Of a stretch of DNA of 55,422 nt, positions 42,193 to 51,142 are shown piece after piece; position 1 is the stretch's first letter; each line of letters begins with the position of its first letter. The notes under the pieces were generated by a model, which saw only the letters and a program-made list of their open reading frames with translations, had not been told where the DNA came from and searched no databases. The stretch is from Clostridiales bacterium. GTDB taxonomy: Bacteria; Bacillota; Clostridia; Oscillospirales; Oscillospiraceae. The stretch is from positions 1 to 55,422 of the forward strand of contig JAJPWY010000041.1 of NCBI GenBank assembly GCA_021205725.1. The letters are read 5' to 3'. The position numbers were made by a program, and so were the translations under genes.

Positions 42193-42708
42193 TCAGTCCT
42201 CTTCCTTGGCTGCGTCGTAGGCCACGTTCTGGCTCCGCCGGGGAGAGGCGCTGCCCATACCGGCCACCGCCCGGAATTTGGAGCGGGACTGGCGCACCTC
42301 GTTGAGCGCCACGTTCACGGCGTCCTCGGTGCGGCGCAGGGCGTCCTCACAGTAGGCGTTGGCCGCCTGCTTCAGCTCCTCAGAGCGCTTCTCCGCCTGA
42401 GCGGTGACGCTGCTGGCCTCCGCCCGGGCCTGACGGACGATCTCATGCTCGTCCACCATCTGGCGGGCCTTGTCCATAGCCTGCTGCCGGATGCGGTCGG
42501 CATCGGTCTTGGCCCCGTCCAGATACTCGTTCCGGGTGGCCATCAGCTTTTTCGCCTCGCTGAGCTCAGCGGGGAATTTATTCCGGATCTCGTCCAGCAG
42601 ATCCAGGGCGTCGTCCCGGTTGATCTTGCAGGTGCCGCCCAGACCGCCCTTGGCGTCGTCGATCATTCGATAGAGCATATCCAGCAGTTCCGTTACTCCG
42701 TTTGCCAT
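42193..42708 (-). CDS. Coiled-coil protein (ATP synthase subunit B/DivIVA-like)
   Basis: A 171-residue soluble protein that is almost wholly helical and coiled-coil (about 45-140), rich in A, E, K and R, without membrane helix or signal. Similar proteins in Clostridia lie beside coaD and rsmD and are annotated only as ATPase-like because of resemblance to F-type subunit B. The N-terminal LLDMLYRMIDDAKGG is the most hydrophobic part. A structural or division-linked role is possible but unproven. Confidence 0.75.
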   Translation of the reverse strand: MANGVTELLDMLYRMIDDAKGGLGGTCKINRDDALDLLDEIRNKFPAELSEAKKLMATRNEYLDGAKTDADRIRQQAMDKARQMVDEHEIVRQARAEASSVTAQAEKRSEELKQAANAYCEDALRRTEDAVNVALNEVRQSRSKFRAVAGMGSASPRRSQNVAYDAAKEED

Positions 42709-42747
42709 TGGTATTACCGTCCTTTTCTTTGAGTCTGTCCGCCGGGT

Positions 42748-43239
42748 CTACCGGCAAAGCTGTTCTTCCATCTTGGCCTGAACGTCGGCTGCGATTTCCG
42801 CAGGGACGAAGTCCTCCAGAGGTACCCGGTACATGGCCAGCTCCTTGGCGATGCTGGAGCTTAGATAGGTATAATTCTGACGGGCGGACAGGAACATGGT
42901 CTCCAGGCCCGGGTTGAGCTTCCGGTTAATCATGGCCATCTGGAACTCCTTTTCAAAGTCCGACATGGCCCGCAGTCCCTTGACCACGCAGCCCGCTCCC
43001 TTCTCTCTGGCATAGTCCGCCAGCAGACTGGGAGAGGCGTCCACCTCTACGTTGGGGATATCCGCCGTCACCCGCCGGAGCAGCTCCACCCGCTCCTGGG
43101 GGGTAAACAGGCCCTTCTTCTCGGAGTTGACCATCACGCAGACGATCAGGCGGTCAAACTGGGCCGCAGCCCGCTTGATGATGTCCAGATGTCCCCGGGT
43201 GACCGGGTCGAAGCTACCGGGATAAATGGCTGTCCTCAT
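42748..43239 (-). CDS. coaD: Phosphopantetheine adenylyltransferase
   Basis: A 163-residue nucleotidyltransferase that turns 4'-phosphopantetheine and ATP into dephospho-CoA. The start MRTAIYPGSFDPVTRGHLDII contains the TxGH-type motif (GH at about 16-17), and YLSSSIAKELAMY is the ISSTxVR-like end motif. Length is standard. Its ATG overlaps the rsmD stop by four bases, the usual pairing. Confidence 0.96.
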   Translation of the reverse strand: MRTAIYPGSFDPVTRGHLDIIKRAAAQFDRLIVCVMVNSEKKGLFTPQERVELLRRVTADIPNVEVDASPSLLADYAREKGAGCVVKGLRAMSDFEKEFQMAMINRKLNPGLETMFLSARQNYTYLSSSIAKELAMYRVPLEDFVPAEIAADVQAKMEEQLCR

Positions 43240-43790
43240 ATTGCTGTTGCGTCCTTTCGGTACAGAGTCACCTTGATCTTGCCATACCGATATGTCCTGT
43301 CCTTCCGATACGGTGCAGAAAGTGCGGGCAGTTCCTTTTCCACCCTGCTTTCACAGATGATTATACCATTTTCCGAAAGGATGTCAATGTCGGCGATGGT
43401 TTTTAATGCATTTTCCAGCAGATCGGTGTCGTAGGGAGGGTCTAAAAAGATGAGATGGAAGGGCTCCCGCTGACTTTTCAGACAGCGCAGGGCCTCTCCC
43501 TGGACGACCCTGGCCCCGTTCTCCAGTCCGGTGTGCTTTAAGTTCTGCCGGATAAGGGCCACGGCCTCCCGCCGCTGATCCACAAACAGGCAGCTGGCCG
43601 CCCCCCGGCTGAGGCACTCGATGCCCAGCTGACCCGTCCCGGCGAACAGATCCAGCGCTCTCCGGCCCTCGATGTCAAACTGGATGATGTTGAAGATGCC
43701 CTCCTTCACCTGGTCGGTGGTAGGGCGGGTCTCCTCCCCCTTCAGTTCTCCCAGGCGACGCCCCCTGGCGGTTCCTGTGATGACACGCAT
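43236..43790 (-). CDS. rsmD: 16S rRNA (guanine(966)-N2)-methyltransferase
   Basis: A 184-residue Rossmann methyltransferase. MRVITGTARGRRL at the start, ALDLFAGTGQLGIECLSRGA as the SAM loop and FLDPPYDT as the NPPY-type catalytic motif identify RsmD. The ATG at 43790 has GGAGGAG upstream; the seven-codon extension of the frame has no site. Coupled to coaD downstream. Confidence 0.94.
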   Translation of the reverse strand: MRVITGTARGRRLGELKGEETRPTTDQVKEGIFNIIQFDIEGRRALDLFAGTGQLGIECLSRGAASCLFVDQRREAVALIRQNLKHTGLENGARVVQGEALRCLKSQREPFHLIFLDPPYDTDLLENALKTIADIDILSENGIIICESRVEKELPALSAPYRKDRTYRYGKIKVTLYRKDATAI

Positions 43791-43817
43791 ATGGTTCTCC
43801 TCCTCCGTCACCGGCCA

Positions 43818-44096
43818 TTAAAAGACAAAGCCCACCAGCCAGAATACCAGCAGGATCCCGCCCCAGATCAGATCCATAATCATCTCCGACTGATTTCTCC
43901 TGTCCTCATAGGCCATAAGGATGAAGAAGACCAGGTACATGGGGCCGAAAACCCAGTGGGTCTCCATTCCTCCCATCAGCTCGATCATGGTCAGGATGAC
44001 GGCGATGACCCCGATGCAGAGATCGACCACCATCAGCACCCGCTCCACCGTGCCCTTCTCGTCCCAGCCCTTTAAGCTAAATCCCCGATTGCTCAT
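43818..44096 (-). CDS. Small membrane protein of unknown function
   Basis: A 92-residue protein with three hydrophobic helices (about 20-42, 47-63 and 72-92) and a short charged start (MSNRGFSLKGWDEKG). I do not recognise the family. It overlaps the uvrC stop codon by four bases and is followed by rsmD, so it is probably translated from the uvrC message. Confidence 0.7.
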   Translation of the reverse strand: MSNRGFSLKGWDEKGTVERVLMVVDLCIGVIAVILTMIELMGGMETHWVFGPMYLVFFILMAYEDRRNQSEMIMDLIWGGILLVFWLVGFVF

Positions 44097-45922
44097 GTTT
44101 CATGCTCCTCCTTGTGAAAGTGCAGGTAGACTGCCCGTGCGGTATTTTTGGGGATGACAGCGGCCAGCTCCTCCTCGGAAGCCTCCCGGATGCCCTTTAC
44201 CGTCTTGAACTGCTTTAACAATGCCTTGCGCCGGGCCTCCCCCACCCCCGGGATCTCCTCCAGGCTGGAGGCCACCGTCTGTCTGGCGTGGCTCTCCCGG
44301 TGGAAGGTGATGGCGAAACGGTGGGTCTCCTCCTGGATGCGTCCCACCATGCTGAACAGGGCCTGGTTCTGCTGGATGCCGATCTCCCGGCCCCCCGGGG
44401 CCACCAGCGCCCGGGTTCGGTGTCGTCCGTCCTTCACCATGCCGAACACCGGCACCGAGAGGCCCATCCCCTCCAGCACCTGGACGGCCACCTTCACCTG
44501 TCCCTGTCCGCCGTCCATCAAAATCAGGTCCGGGAGCTGGTCGAATTTCTCGTCCCCCTCCAGGTAGCGGCGGAACCGGCGGGTGAGCACCTGCTCCATG
44601 GAGGCGTAGTCGTCCGGGTGCTCCATGTCCCGGAGCTTGAACCGGCGGTAGTCCCGTTTCAGCGGCTTGCCGTCCACAAACACCGTCATAGAGGCCACGA
44701 TGTTGGCCGAGCCGGTGTTGGAGATATCGTAGGCCTCGATGCGCCGGGGAGGATGGTTCATGCCCAGGGTGCGGCCCAGCAGCTCCACCAGCTTGCTCTG
44801 CCGCTCCTGAGCGGTGGTGGCCCGCTCCACCTCGTCCCGGGCGGTGCGCTCCGCCAGCTCCACCAGCCTGACCCGGTCGCCCCGCTTTGGGGCACTCAGA
44901 GTCACTCTCCGCCCCGCCTGTCGGGAGAGATACTCCCCCAGCTCCTCCATGTCCTCAAATTCCCCGGGCAGCAAAATCTCCCGGGGCAGGGCGCTCCGGT
45001 TGAGATAGTACTGCTTGACCAGGGTGGAGACGACCTCCCCGTCGTCCTCCTCCATGGGGTTGGGCATGAGCTGGGTGTCCCGGTCGGCCAGGGCGCCCTC
45101 CAGAAAGTGGAGCACCACAAAGCAGCTTTTGGCCTCGCCCCGGTAAAAGCCCGCCACGTCGGTGTCCGCCCGGGAGGAGGCCACCACCCGCTGCTTCGTC
45201 CCCAGCAGCTCGATGGCCTGGAGCCGATCCCGCAGCTCCGCCGCCGCCTCGAACCGCAGCTCCTCCGACGCTCGGAGCATCTCCCGTTTCAGCTCCTGCT
45301 CCACCTGGGTGAATTTTCCCTCCAGCAGCCGCTCCGCCTGGTAGATGCGCTCCTGATAGTCCGCCTGGGTCAGCTTGCCCTGGCACCAGCCGTCACAGAT
45401 GCCCAGGTGGTGGTTCAGACAGGGTCGCTCCTTCCCGATGTCCCGGGGGAACTGCCTCCGGCAGGTGGGCAGGCGCAGAGCGTTGCAGATGGCCTTGATG
45501 CTCTCTGCGGTGGCGCTGCGCCCCCCGTATGGGCCGAAATACTTCGCCCCGTCCTTGGCCGGTTTGGAGGCCAGGGAGAAGCGGGGATACTCCCCGTTGG
45601 ACAGACGGATATAGGGATACCCCTTGTCGTCCTTGAGGAGGATGTTGTACCGGGGCTTGTGGCGTTTGATTAGGGAGTTCTCCAGCACCAGGGCCTCGAA
45701 CTCGCTGGAGGCCAGAAGATAGTCAAAGTGGTCGATCTGGGCCACCATAGCCCGGGTCTTGGGGGTGTGGCTGGCAAGATCGGCAAAATACTGGCTCACC
45801 CGGTTGCGCAGCGCCCGGGACTTGCCCACATAGATGACCTCTCCGGCGGCGTCCATCATGATATAGACCCCCGGCTCCAGGGGCAGAGAATGAGCCTTCT
45901 GCCGCAGCTCGTCCTTGGTCAT
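44093..45922 (-). CDS. uvrC: Excinuclease ABC subunit C
   Basis: A 609-residue nucleotide-excision repair endonuclease, standard length. The N-terminal GIY-YIG nuclease is seen as EPGVYIMMDAAGEVIYVGKSRALRNRVSQYF (split motif GVY..VIYVGK), then a UVR motif region (ELKREMLRASEELRFEAAAELRDRL), the RNase H-like nuclease (RRIEAYDISNTGSANIVASM, LILMDGGQGQV) and C-terminal helix-hairpin-helix (LEEIPGVGEARRKALLKQF). The ATG at 45922 begins the normal protein; the 50-codon extension crosses into the HPr gene and is rejected. Confidence 0.95.
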   Translation of the reverse strand: MTKDELRQKAHSLPLEPGVYIMMDAAGEVIYVGKSRALRNRVSQYFADLASHTPKTRAMVAQIDHFDYLLASSEFEALVLENSLIKRHKPRYNILLKDDKGYPYIRLSNGEYPRFSLASKPAKDGAKYFGPYGGRSATAESIKAICNALRLPTCRRQFPRDIGKERPCLNHHLGICDGWCQGKLTQADYQERIYQAERLLEGKFTQVEQELKREMLRASEELRFEAAAELRDRLQAIELLGTKQRVVASSRADTDVAGFYRGEAKSCFVVLHFLEGALADRDTQLMPNPMEEDDGEVVSTLVKQYYLNRSALPREILLPGEFEDMEELGEYLSRQAGRRVTLSAPKRGDRVRLVELAERTARDEVERATTAQERQSKLVELLGRTLGMNHPPRRIEAYDISNTGSANIVASMTVFVDGKPLKRDYRRFKLRDMEHPDDYASMEQVLTRRFRRYLEGDEKFDQLPDLILMDGGQGQVKVAVQVLEGMGLSVPVFGMVKDGRHRTRALVAPGGREIGIQQNQALFSMVGRIQEETHRFAITFHRESHARQTVASSLEEIPGVGEARRKALLKQFKTVKGIREASEEELAAVIPKNTARAVYLHFHKEEHET

Positions 45923-46010
45923 GCGCTCCGCCTCCCCTCCAATGTCGGTAATGAACGAAAAGAGCACCGCAGAAACGATGTGCGGTGCTCTTTGTCTCGC
46001 TTGTCGCTTA

Positions 46011-46274
46011 TCAGCGGTCCAGGCCGTTGGCCAGCAGTTCCACCAGACTGTCCACCGCCTCCGCCTCGTCAACGCCGTCGGCGATCAGGTTGATCTTCGT
46101 CCCCTGAACGACCCCCAGAGAGAGGACTCCCAGCAGGCTCTTGGCGTTGATGCGGCGCTCATCCTTCTCCATCCAGATAGAGCACTTGAATTCGTTGGCC
46201 TTCTGGATAAAGAACGTGGCCGGGCGGGCGTACAGGCCCACCTGGTTGTTGACTACAGCTTCTTTCACGGTCAT
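46011..46274 (-). CDS. Crh-like HPr family protein with Tyr at position 15
   Basis: An 87-residue HPr fold. The phosphocarrier His15 of PTS HPr is Tyr15 (VGLYARPATFF), while Ser46, the HPr kinase site, is kept in INAKSLLGVLSLGV. B. subtilis Crh shows the same pattern with Gln15. The protein therefore should not carry PTS phosphate but may act, when phosphorylated on Ser46, as a corepressor with CcpA. The ATG at 46274 follows GGGGGA. It lies between mutS2 and uvrC. Confidence 0.88.
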   Translation of the reverse strand: MTVKEAVVNNQVGLYARPATFFIQKANEFKCSIWMEKDERRINAKSLLGVLSLGVVQGTKINLIADGVDEAEAVDSLVELLANGLDR

Positions 46275-46489
46275 GAGTGATTCCCCCAACGTAGTCTGAA
46301 TGATGCTAACATCATAGCAGATTGCCCTCGGCCCCGTCAACGGCATTTTCACTAAATTTCCCCGCTCTTTTATTCGGAAAAGACGTTTTTTCGGTGTATA
46401 GACAGTCATGTCGTTCGGTTTTTGGCGAAACCTGCGGCTTTCTCTCTACCTTTTCCGCAAAACCGGGAAGGGATTGAGCGCTGCCGACA

Positions 46490-46730
46490 GGCAGCGAATT
46501 CGCCGGGAGATTTTCACTGAATGATAGTGCCTACCGCTCTCCCTCAGTCAGCTTCGCTGACAGCTCCGCCGTCAAGCGGCACTTCCGCTTCGCTCCCTGC
46601 CTCAAGGAGGGAGCCAGGGTTTGCGCAGCTTCTCGGCTCCCTCTTTGAGGGAGCTGGCTGCCCGTAGGGCAGACTGAGGGAGTGCGGCATGCACCATCGA
46701 AATGCTGAAAGCTTCCGGCGAATTCGTACC
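46490..46730. repeat. Family A palindromic MITE-like element, copy 1
   Basis: Ends CGAATTCGCCGG (left) and CCGGCGAATTCGTACC (right) are inverted. Inside are the hairpins GTCAGCTTCGCTGAC and CTGCCCGTAGGGCAG and paired CTCCCTCAGTC/GACTGAGGGAG arms. A family B core (46568-46587) is embedded in it. It fills most of the 483-base gap between mutS2 and the HPr gene. Confidence 0.75.
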
Positions 46731-46757
46731 GGCTTTCTGCAAATCCGCCAGGGGTTC

Positions 46758-49136
46758 TCATTTCAGCTCCACGATGGTCACGCCGTTCTCCCCCTCGCCG
46801 TAGCGGCCGGAGCGGAAGCTCTTGACGTATTTGCAGGTGCGCAGGTGCTGCTGCACCGCCTGGCGCAGGGCGCCGGTGCCCTTGCCGTGAATGATGGTCA
46901 CCGTCTGGAGCCGGGCCATCACCGCGTCGTCCAGGAACCGGTCGATGACCCCCTCGCACTCGTCGGTCATCATGCCACGGATGTCCAGCTCCGGGCTGGC
47001 CCCGGCGGAGCGGATCTGCCGCTGGACACGGCCCGCCATCTTCTGGGCCTGGGCCCTGCCGTTGGTCTTTTGCACCTCGATGACCCGAACCTCCTCCTGC
47101 TTGGCGGTGACGTTGAGGATGCCCGCCTGGAGACGGAGAGTGCCGTCCTTGTTCACCGACACCACCTGGGCCCGGGTACCTACCTGGAGCAGCTCCACCG
47201 TATCCCCCGGCTCCGCCGGACGGGTGGGAGGCGGCGCCTCCTCCGCCTGGGTGCGGGCCAGCCGCTCCGACGCCTGGTTCAGGCTGCGCCGGAGGTCTGC
47301 CCGGCGCTGGTTCTCATCGGCGGCGGCCTCCCCCTTCTGCTGGCGCTTTTTCATGTCGTCCAGCTGGTTGAACACCTGGTTGGACACGGTACGGGCCTCC
47401 TGAAGGATGCCTTCCGCCTCCTTCCGGGCGGCCTCCGTGACCTTGAGCCGCTGGCTCTCCAGCTGTCGGCGCAGCTCCGCAGACTGGGCGGCGTCCGCCT
47501 CCGCCTGGGTGCGGAGGCGCTGGGCCTCCTCCTTCGCCTGCTCCATCTCCTGGCGCTGGCGCTCCAGCCGGGCCAGCACGTCTTCAAACTGGACGTTCTG
47601 CCGGTCGATGCGCTCGCTGGCGTGCTGAATGATATGCTCCGGCATCCCCAGCCGCCGGGAGATAGCGAAGGCGTTGGACTTGCCGGGAATCCCGATGAGC
47701 AGCCGATAGGTGGGCCGCAGGGTCTCCACGTCGAACTCACAGGAGGCGTTTTCCACCCCCGGCTCCATCATGGCATAGGTTTTCAGCTCGGCGTAGTGGG
47801 TGGTGGCCGCCACCTTCGCCCCCAGGCTCCGGGCCTCCTCGATGACCGCCACCGCAAGGGCTGCACCCTCTACCGGGTCGGTGCCCGCCCCCAGCTCGTC
47901 AAAGAGCACCAGGGTATCCTCTCCCAGCTCGTCCAGAAAGCCCACGATGTTGGTGATGTGGGAGGAGAAGGTGGAGAGGGACTGCTCGATGGACTGCTCG
48001 TCCCCGATGTCCGCCAGCACCGCCCGGTACACGGGACAGGTGCTCCCGTCCGCCACCGGCAGGTGGAGGCCGCACTGGGCCATGAGCACCAGCAGACCGA
48101 TGGTCTTCAGCGTCACTGTCTTGCCGCCGGTGTTGGGGCCGGTGATGACCAGGGTGTCGAACCGCCGCCCCAGATCCACGTCGATGGGCACCGCCGTCTT
48201 GGGATCCAGGAGGGGGTGTCTCGCCCGGATAAAGTTCAGGGAGCCGTCCCGGGTGAGCCGGGGCGGGATAGCCTCCATCTGATAGGACAGCCGGGCCTTG
48301 GCGAAGATCAGATCCAGCTGCACCAGCAGACTGTAGTCGATGAGGATGTCCTCCCGATCGTCGGCGGCCTGGGCGGACAGCTCCGCCAGGATGCGGGCGA
48401 TCTCCTTCTCCTCCCGGGCGGTCAGCTCCCGCAGCTCATTGTTGGCCTTCACCGCCGCCATGGGCTCCACAAAAAAGGTGGAGCCGGAGGCGGACACGTC
48501 GTGAACCAGGCCGGGGACGTTCCCCTTGCACTCCGCCTTTACCGGCACCACGAACCGGTTCTGCCGGATGGTGATGATGGGCTCCTGGAGGTACTTGGCA
48601 GAGGAGGACGAGATGAGCCGCTGGAGCACCTCCCGGGCCTTGCCGGAGGCCCCCCGTATCTTCCGACGGATGTCCGCCAGCTCGGGGCTGGCGTTGTCGG
48701 CGATCTCCTCCTCGGAGAGGATGGAGCCGAAAATGCGATCCTCCAGATACTTGTTGGTGTTCAGGGAGCGGAACAGCTGGTCGATGCAGGTGGTCTGCTC
48801 CCCCTCCCCCAGACTGGCCTGGGCTTCCCGGGCACAGCGAAGCACCCCCGCCACGTTCAGCAGCTCCCGGGTGTTCAGAGAGCCACCCAGACTGGCCCGC
48901 TGGAGGGCCGCCTCCACCGGGCGCAGGTCGGCAAAGCCGGGGGCGTGGCCCCGATCCATCATGGAACGGGCGGCGGAGGTCTCCGCCTGGAGCCGCTCCA
49001 CGTCCTCCGGGTCGGTGGCAGGGCGGAGATTTCTGGCCCGCTCCTGGGCCTCCTGGCTCACCGCCTGGTGGGCCAGCAGCTCCAGCACCTGGGGCAGCTC
49101 CAGAGTATGGATGGATTTTTCAAATCGTTCTGTCAT
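46758..49136 (-). CDS. mutS2: Endonuclease MutS2
   Basis: A 792-residue MutS-family ATPase lacking the mismatch-recognition domain. Core helices (1-300), ATPase with Walker A GPNTGGKTVTLKT (about 330-342), STFSSHITNIVGFL and LVLFDELGAGTDPVEGAAL (Walker B), a long coiled coil (about 515-640), a KOW-like strand region and a C-terminal Smr nuclease domain (LDIRGMMTDECEGVIDRFL, IIHGKGTGALR). It acts on recombination intermediates and, as RqcU, on collided ribosomes in Bacillus. ATG at 49136. Confidence 0.95.
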   Translation of the reverse strand: MTERFEKSIHTLELPQVLELLAHQAVSQEAQERARNLRPATDPEDVERLQAETSAARSMMDRGHAPGFADLRPVEAALQRASLGGSLNTRELLNVAGVLRCAREAQASLGEGEQTTCIDQLFRSLNTNKYLEDRIFGSILSEEEIADNASPELADIRRKIRGASGKAREVLQRLISSSSAKYLQEPIITIRQNRFVVPVKAECKGNVPGLVHDVSASGSTFFVEPMAAVKANNELRELTAREEKEIARILAELSAQAADDREDILIDYSLLVQLDLIFAKARLSYQMEAIPPRLTRDGSLNFIRARHPLLDPKTAVPIDVDLGRRFDTLVITGPNTGGKTVTLKTIGLLVLMAQCGLHLPVADGSTCPVYRAVLADIGDEQSIEQSLSTFSSHITNIVGFLDELGEDTLVLFDELGAGTDPVEGAALAVAVIEEARSLGAKVAATTHYAELKTYAMMEPGVENASCEFDVETLRPTYRLLIGIPGKSNAFAISRRLGMPEHIIQHASERIDRQNVQFEDVLARLERQRQEMEQAKEEAQRLRTQAEADAAQSAELRRQLESQRLKVTEAARKEAEGILQEARTVSNQVFNQLDDMKKRQQKGEAAADENQRRADLRRSLNQASERLARTQAEEAPPPTRPAEPGDTVELLQVGTRAQVVSVNKDGTLRLQAGILNVTAKQEEVRVIEVQKTNGRAQAQKMAGRVQRQIRSAGASPELDIRGMMTDECEGVIDRFLDDAVMARLQTVTIIHGKGTGALRQAVQQHLRTCKYVKSFRSGRYGEGENGVTIVELK

Positions 49137-49187
49137 GGTTTTCGTTTCTCATATGATATGTTTATGGTTTGTTTCCTGTCTGGGGTC

Positions 49188-49420
49188 GGTACGAATTCGC
49201 CGATGGTGCCTATTTTGTTGAGGGTGCATGCCGCTCTCCCTCAGTCGCCTTGCGGCGACAGCTCCCTCAGAGAGGGAGCCAAGGGGAGGGCATAAAACCC
49301 TCGGCTCCCTCCTTGAGGCGAAGTGCCGCCGTAGGCGGTAGAGGTGGCACGGCGAAGCCGTGACGGAGGGAGAGCGGTAGGTACTATCATCCAGCGAAAA
49401 GCTCCCGGCGAATTCGTACC
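49188..49420. repeat. Family A palindromic MITE-like element, copy 2
   Basis: Perfect ends GGTACGAATTCGCC (49188-49201) and GGCGAATTCGTACC (49407-49420). The inside has CTCCCTCAGTC arms and a variant middle with GCACGGCGAAGCCGTGACGG. It occupies the gap between recO and mutS2. Confidence 0.8.
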
Positions 49421-49439
49421 ACCCCCGGCAACTCCGCCT

Positions 49440-50192
49440 CTACCCTTTCAACACAATCTGCTTATAATAATCCAGCGTCCGGAACCCCCGCTCCAGCTGG
49501 GTCAGGAGGTACGCCTCGCACACCTCCCCCAGCCGGGTCAGCTCCCGCCCCTCCAGCTGGAAGGAGAGCAGCTTCTTTCCGGGGCAGGTGATGATGTAAC
49601 GCATGGCGGACAGGGTCCGGGCCGTCAGGGGCAGGGAGATGCCCTCCCCCACCTCCTGGCCGCAGTCGGCGCAGTGGAGCACCCCCTGGGTCAGGTTCAG
49701 GCGCGGCTCCTCCGGCTCCCGGCCGCAGATGGCGCAGGCGTCCAGCAGCGGCTCAAACCCCGCCAGGCTCACCGCCCGCAGCTCAAAGGCCGCCTTGACC
49801 TGGGCCGGGGGCCTGTCCAGCCGGTCCAGGGCGTACAGACAGTTGAGCAGCAGGGACAGCAGTTCTCCGGGAGGGGACTCCTCCTGGACGACGCTGTCCA
49901 ACACCTCGGCAAAGTAGCTCCCCAGTGCCAGCTTCTCCAGGTCGCTGCGGAGGGTGCGGAGCTCCAGCTCCACCGACGCCTCGGTCACCGTCCACCGGCC
50001 CCGGAACTCCGCCAGGGTCATCTCCGACCAGACCAGCATCTGGCAGGCAGCGGAGAGGCCGCTCCCCTTTTTCCGGCAACCCCGGGCCTGTACGGTGATT
50101 TTACCCAGGTCGGGGGTCAGGACGGTGAGTATCTTGTCCGACTCCTTATAATTCACTTCCCGCAGGACGATGGCCCTGGTGGTGACGTGCAT
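49440..50192 (-). CDS. recO: DNA repair protein RecO
   Basis: A 250-residue protein with an N-terminal OB fold (TTRAIVLREVNYKESDKILTVLTPDLGKITVQARGCRK) and a C-terminal helical part with a four-Cys zinc site (DACAICGREPEEPRL and GVLHCADCGQEV). It loads RecA on SSB-coated DNA together with RecR. The start region overlaps the YqzL-like gene by 47 bases, on the same strand. Confidence 0.95.
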   Translation of the reverse strand: MHVTTRAIVLREVNYKESDKILTVLTPDLGKITVQARGCRKKGSGLSAACQMLVWSEMTLAEFRGRWTVTEASVELELRTLRSDLEKLALGSYFAEVLDSVVQEESPPGELLSLLLNCLYALDRLDRPPAQVKAAFELRAVSLAGFEPLLDACAICGREPEEPRLNLTQGVLHCADCGQEVGEGISLPLTARTLSAMRYIITCPGKKLLSFQLEGRELTRLGEVCEAYLLTQLERGFRTLDYYKQIVLKG

Positions 50193-50304
50193 GAGTGGCC
50201 TCCCTCTGTCGCTGCCGCATTTTCCAATAGGTGTAGGCCTGGGGCAGTCCCGTCTCCCGGAACAGCGTCCAGCCGGTCTCCTGTTCTGTCTCCCGCTCCC
50301 TCAT
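50146..50304 (-). CDS. YqzL-like small protein
   Basis: A 52-residue frame from ATG at 50304 (AGGAGGGG six bases upstream) to TAA at 50146. The core WTLFRETGLPQAYTYWKM resembles the YqzL family of Firmicutes (W..F..TG....Y..YK), whose gene sits beside recO in Bacillus. The C-terminal half runs over the recO start in another frame and may be a lineage-specific extension. Function unknown. Confidence 0.65.
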   Translation of the reverse strand: MRERETEQETGWTLFRETGLPQAYTYWKMRQRQREATHARHHQGHRPAGSEL

Positions 50305-50370
50305 CTCGCTCCCCTCCTGCCCTTACTCTGGCGAAAAGGGGGTCGATTTATGTCTGGGGATGTCTGGCAG

Positions 50371-51138
50371 TCAGAAAATCAGTCTGTCCAGCAGTCCCAA
50401 AACCAGGAGATGAGCGGGATAGAAGATGTAAAAGAACCACTTTTTCCCAGAGCCTCGCTGCCCGTTATAGGTCAGGGTGAGCAACACGCCCAGGACGGCA
50501 AACACCTCGATCCAGTTGTCCTCCAGCACGCAGTAGACCACAATGACCACCGCTCCCAGCAGCGCCTGCTGCCAGCGCTCACCCAGGCCCGGCCAGGCGC
50601 TGCCCCAGTACAGGGCCAGGATCAGCACCACGCCGAACAGTCCGTAATCCGTAAACAGCAGCTCCGCCCCCACGCCGGCCACAATGGCGATGCCGATCTG
50701 GGCCAGCCGCCGCCCGGCCTGGGGCCAGCGCTCCGGCAGCTGCTCGCAGGCCCACATGGCCAGAAAGCCCAGCAACAGGGTGAAAAAGACGTTCTGACTG
50801 CCCAGCTCCAAAAGGCCGTTTTCCGGGTCGTTGAAGGCGATATCAAAGGGGATCTCTGCCACCAGGCAGAACAGCCCCAGCCGGAGGGCGTATTTCCCCC
50901 GGCTCCGGGTGTGGTGAAAGCCCTCCACCAGCAGGAAGCAGAAGATGGGAAAGGCGATGCGGCCGATCTCCCGCATGAGGACATAGACCTCATACCAGGC
51001 CGGACTGTAGCTCTGCAGGTAGGCGCTCCACACCAGGGTATAGCCCAGGTGGTCGATGAACATGGCGACGATAGCCACCCATTTCAGCGCGCTCCCGCTG
51101 CACCGCTGCCAGGGACGCAGCGCTGTCTCCGGCTCCAC
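50371..51138 (-). CDS. TraX family membrane protein
   Basis: A 255-residue polytopic protein with about seven helices. It begins SGSALKWVAIVAMFIDHLGYTLV, then REIGRIAFPIFCFLLVEGFHHTRSRGKYALRLGLF, the conserved block of the TraX family (PF05857). F-plasmid TraX acetylates pilin, but most chromosomal members in Clostridia have no known target. It lies between era and the YqzL-like gene, four bases from the era stop, so it is likely co-transcribed. Confidence 0.88.
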   Translation of the reverse strand: MEPETALRPWQRCSGSALKWVAIVAMFIDHLGYTLVWSAYLQSYSPAWYEVYVLMREIGRIAFPIFCFLLVEGFHHTRSRGKYALRLGLFCLVAEIPFDIAFNDPENGLLELGSQNVFFTLLLGFLAMWACEQLPERWPQAGRRLAQIGIAIVAGVGAELLFTDYGLFGVVLILALYWGSAWPGLGERWQQALLGAVVIVVYCVLEDNWIEVFAVLGVLLTLTYNGQRGSGKKWFFYIFYPAHLLVLGLLDRLIF

Positions 51139-51142
51139 CGTG

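Noticed and set aside
45923-46072. N-terminal extension of uvrC
   Set aside because: Arg/Trp-rich translation that overlaps the HPr gene; the normal UvrC start lies at 45922.
46689-49295. 868-codon open frame opposite mutS2
   Set aside because: Antisense shadow; it also crosses the family A repeats.
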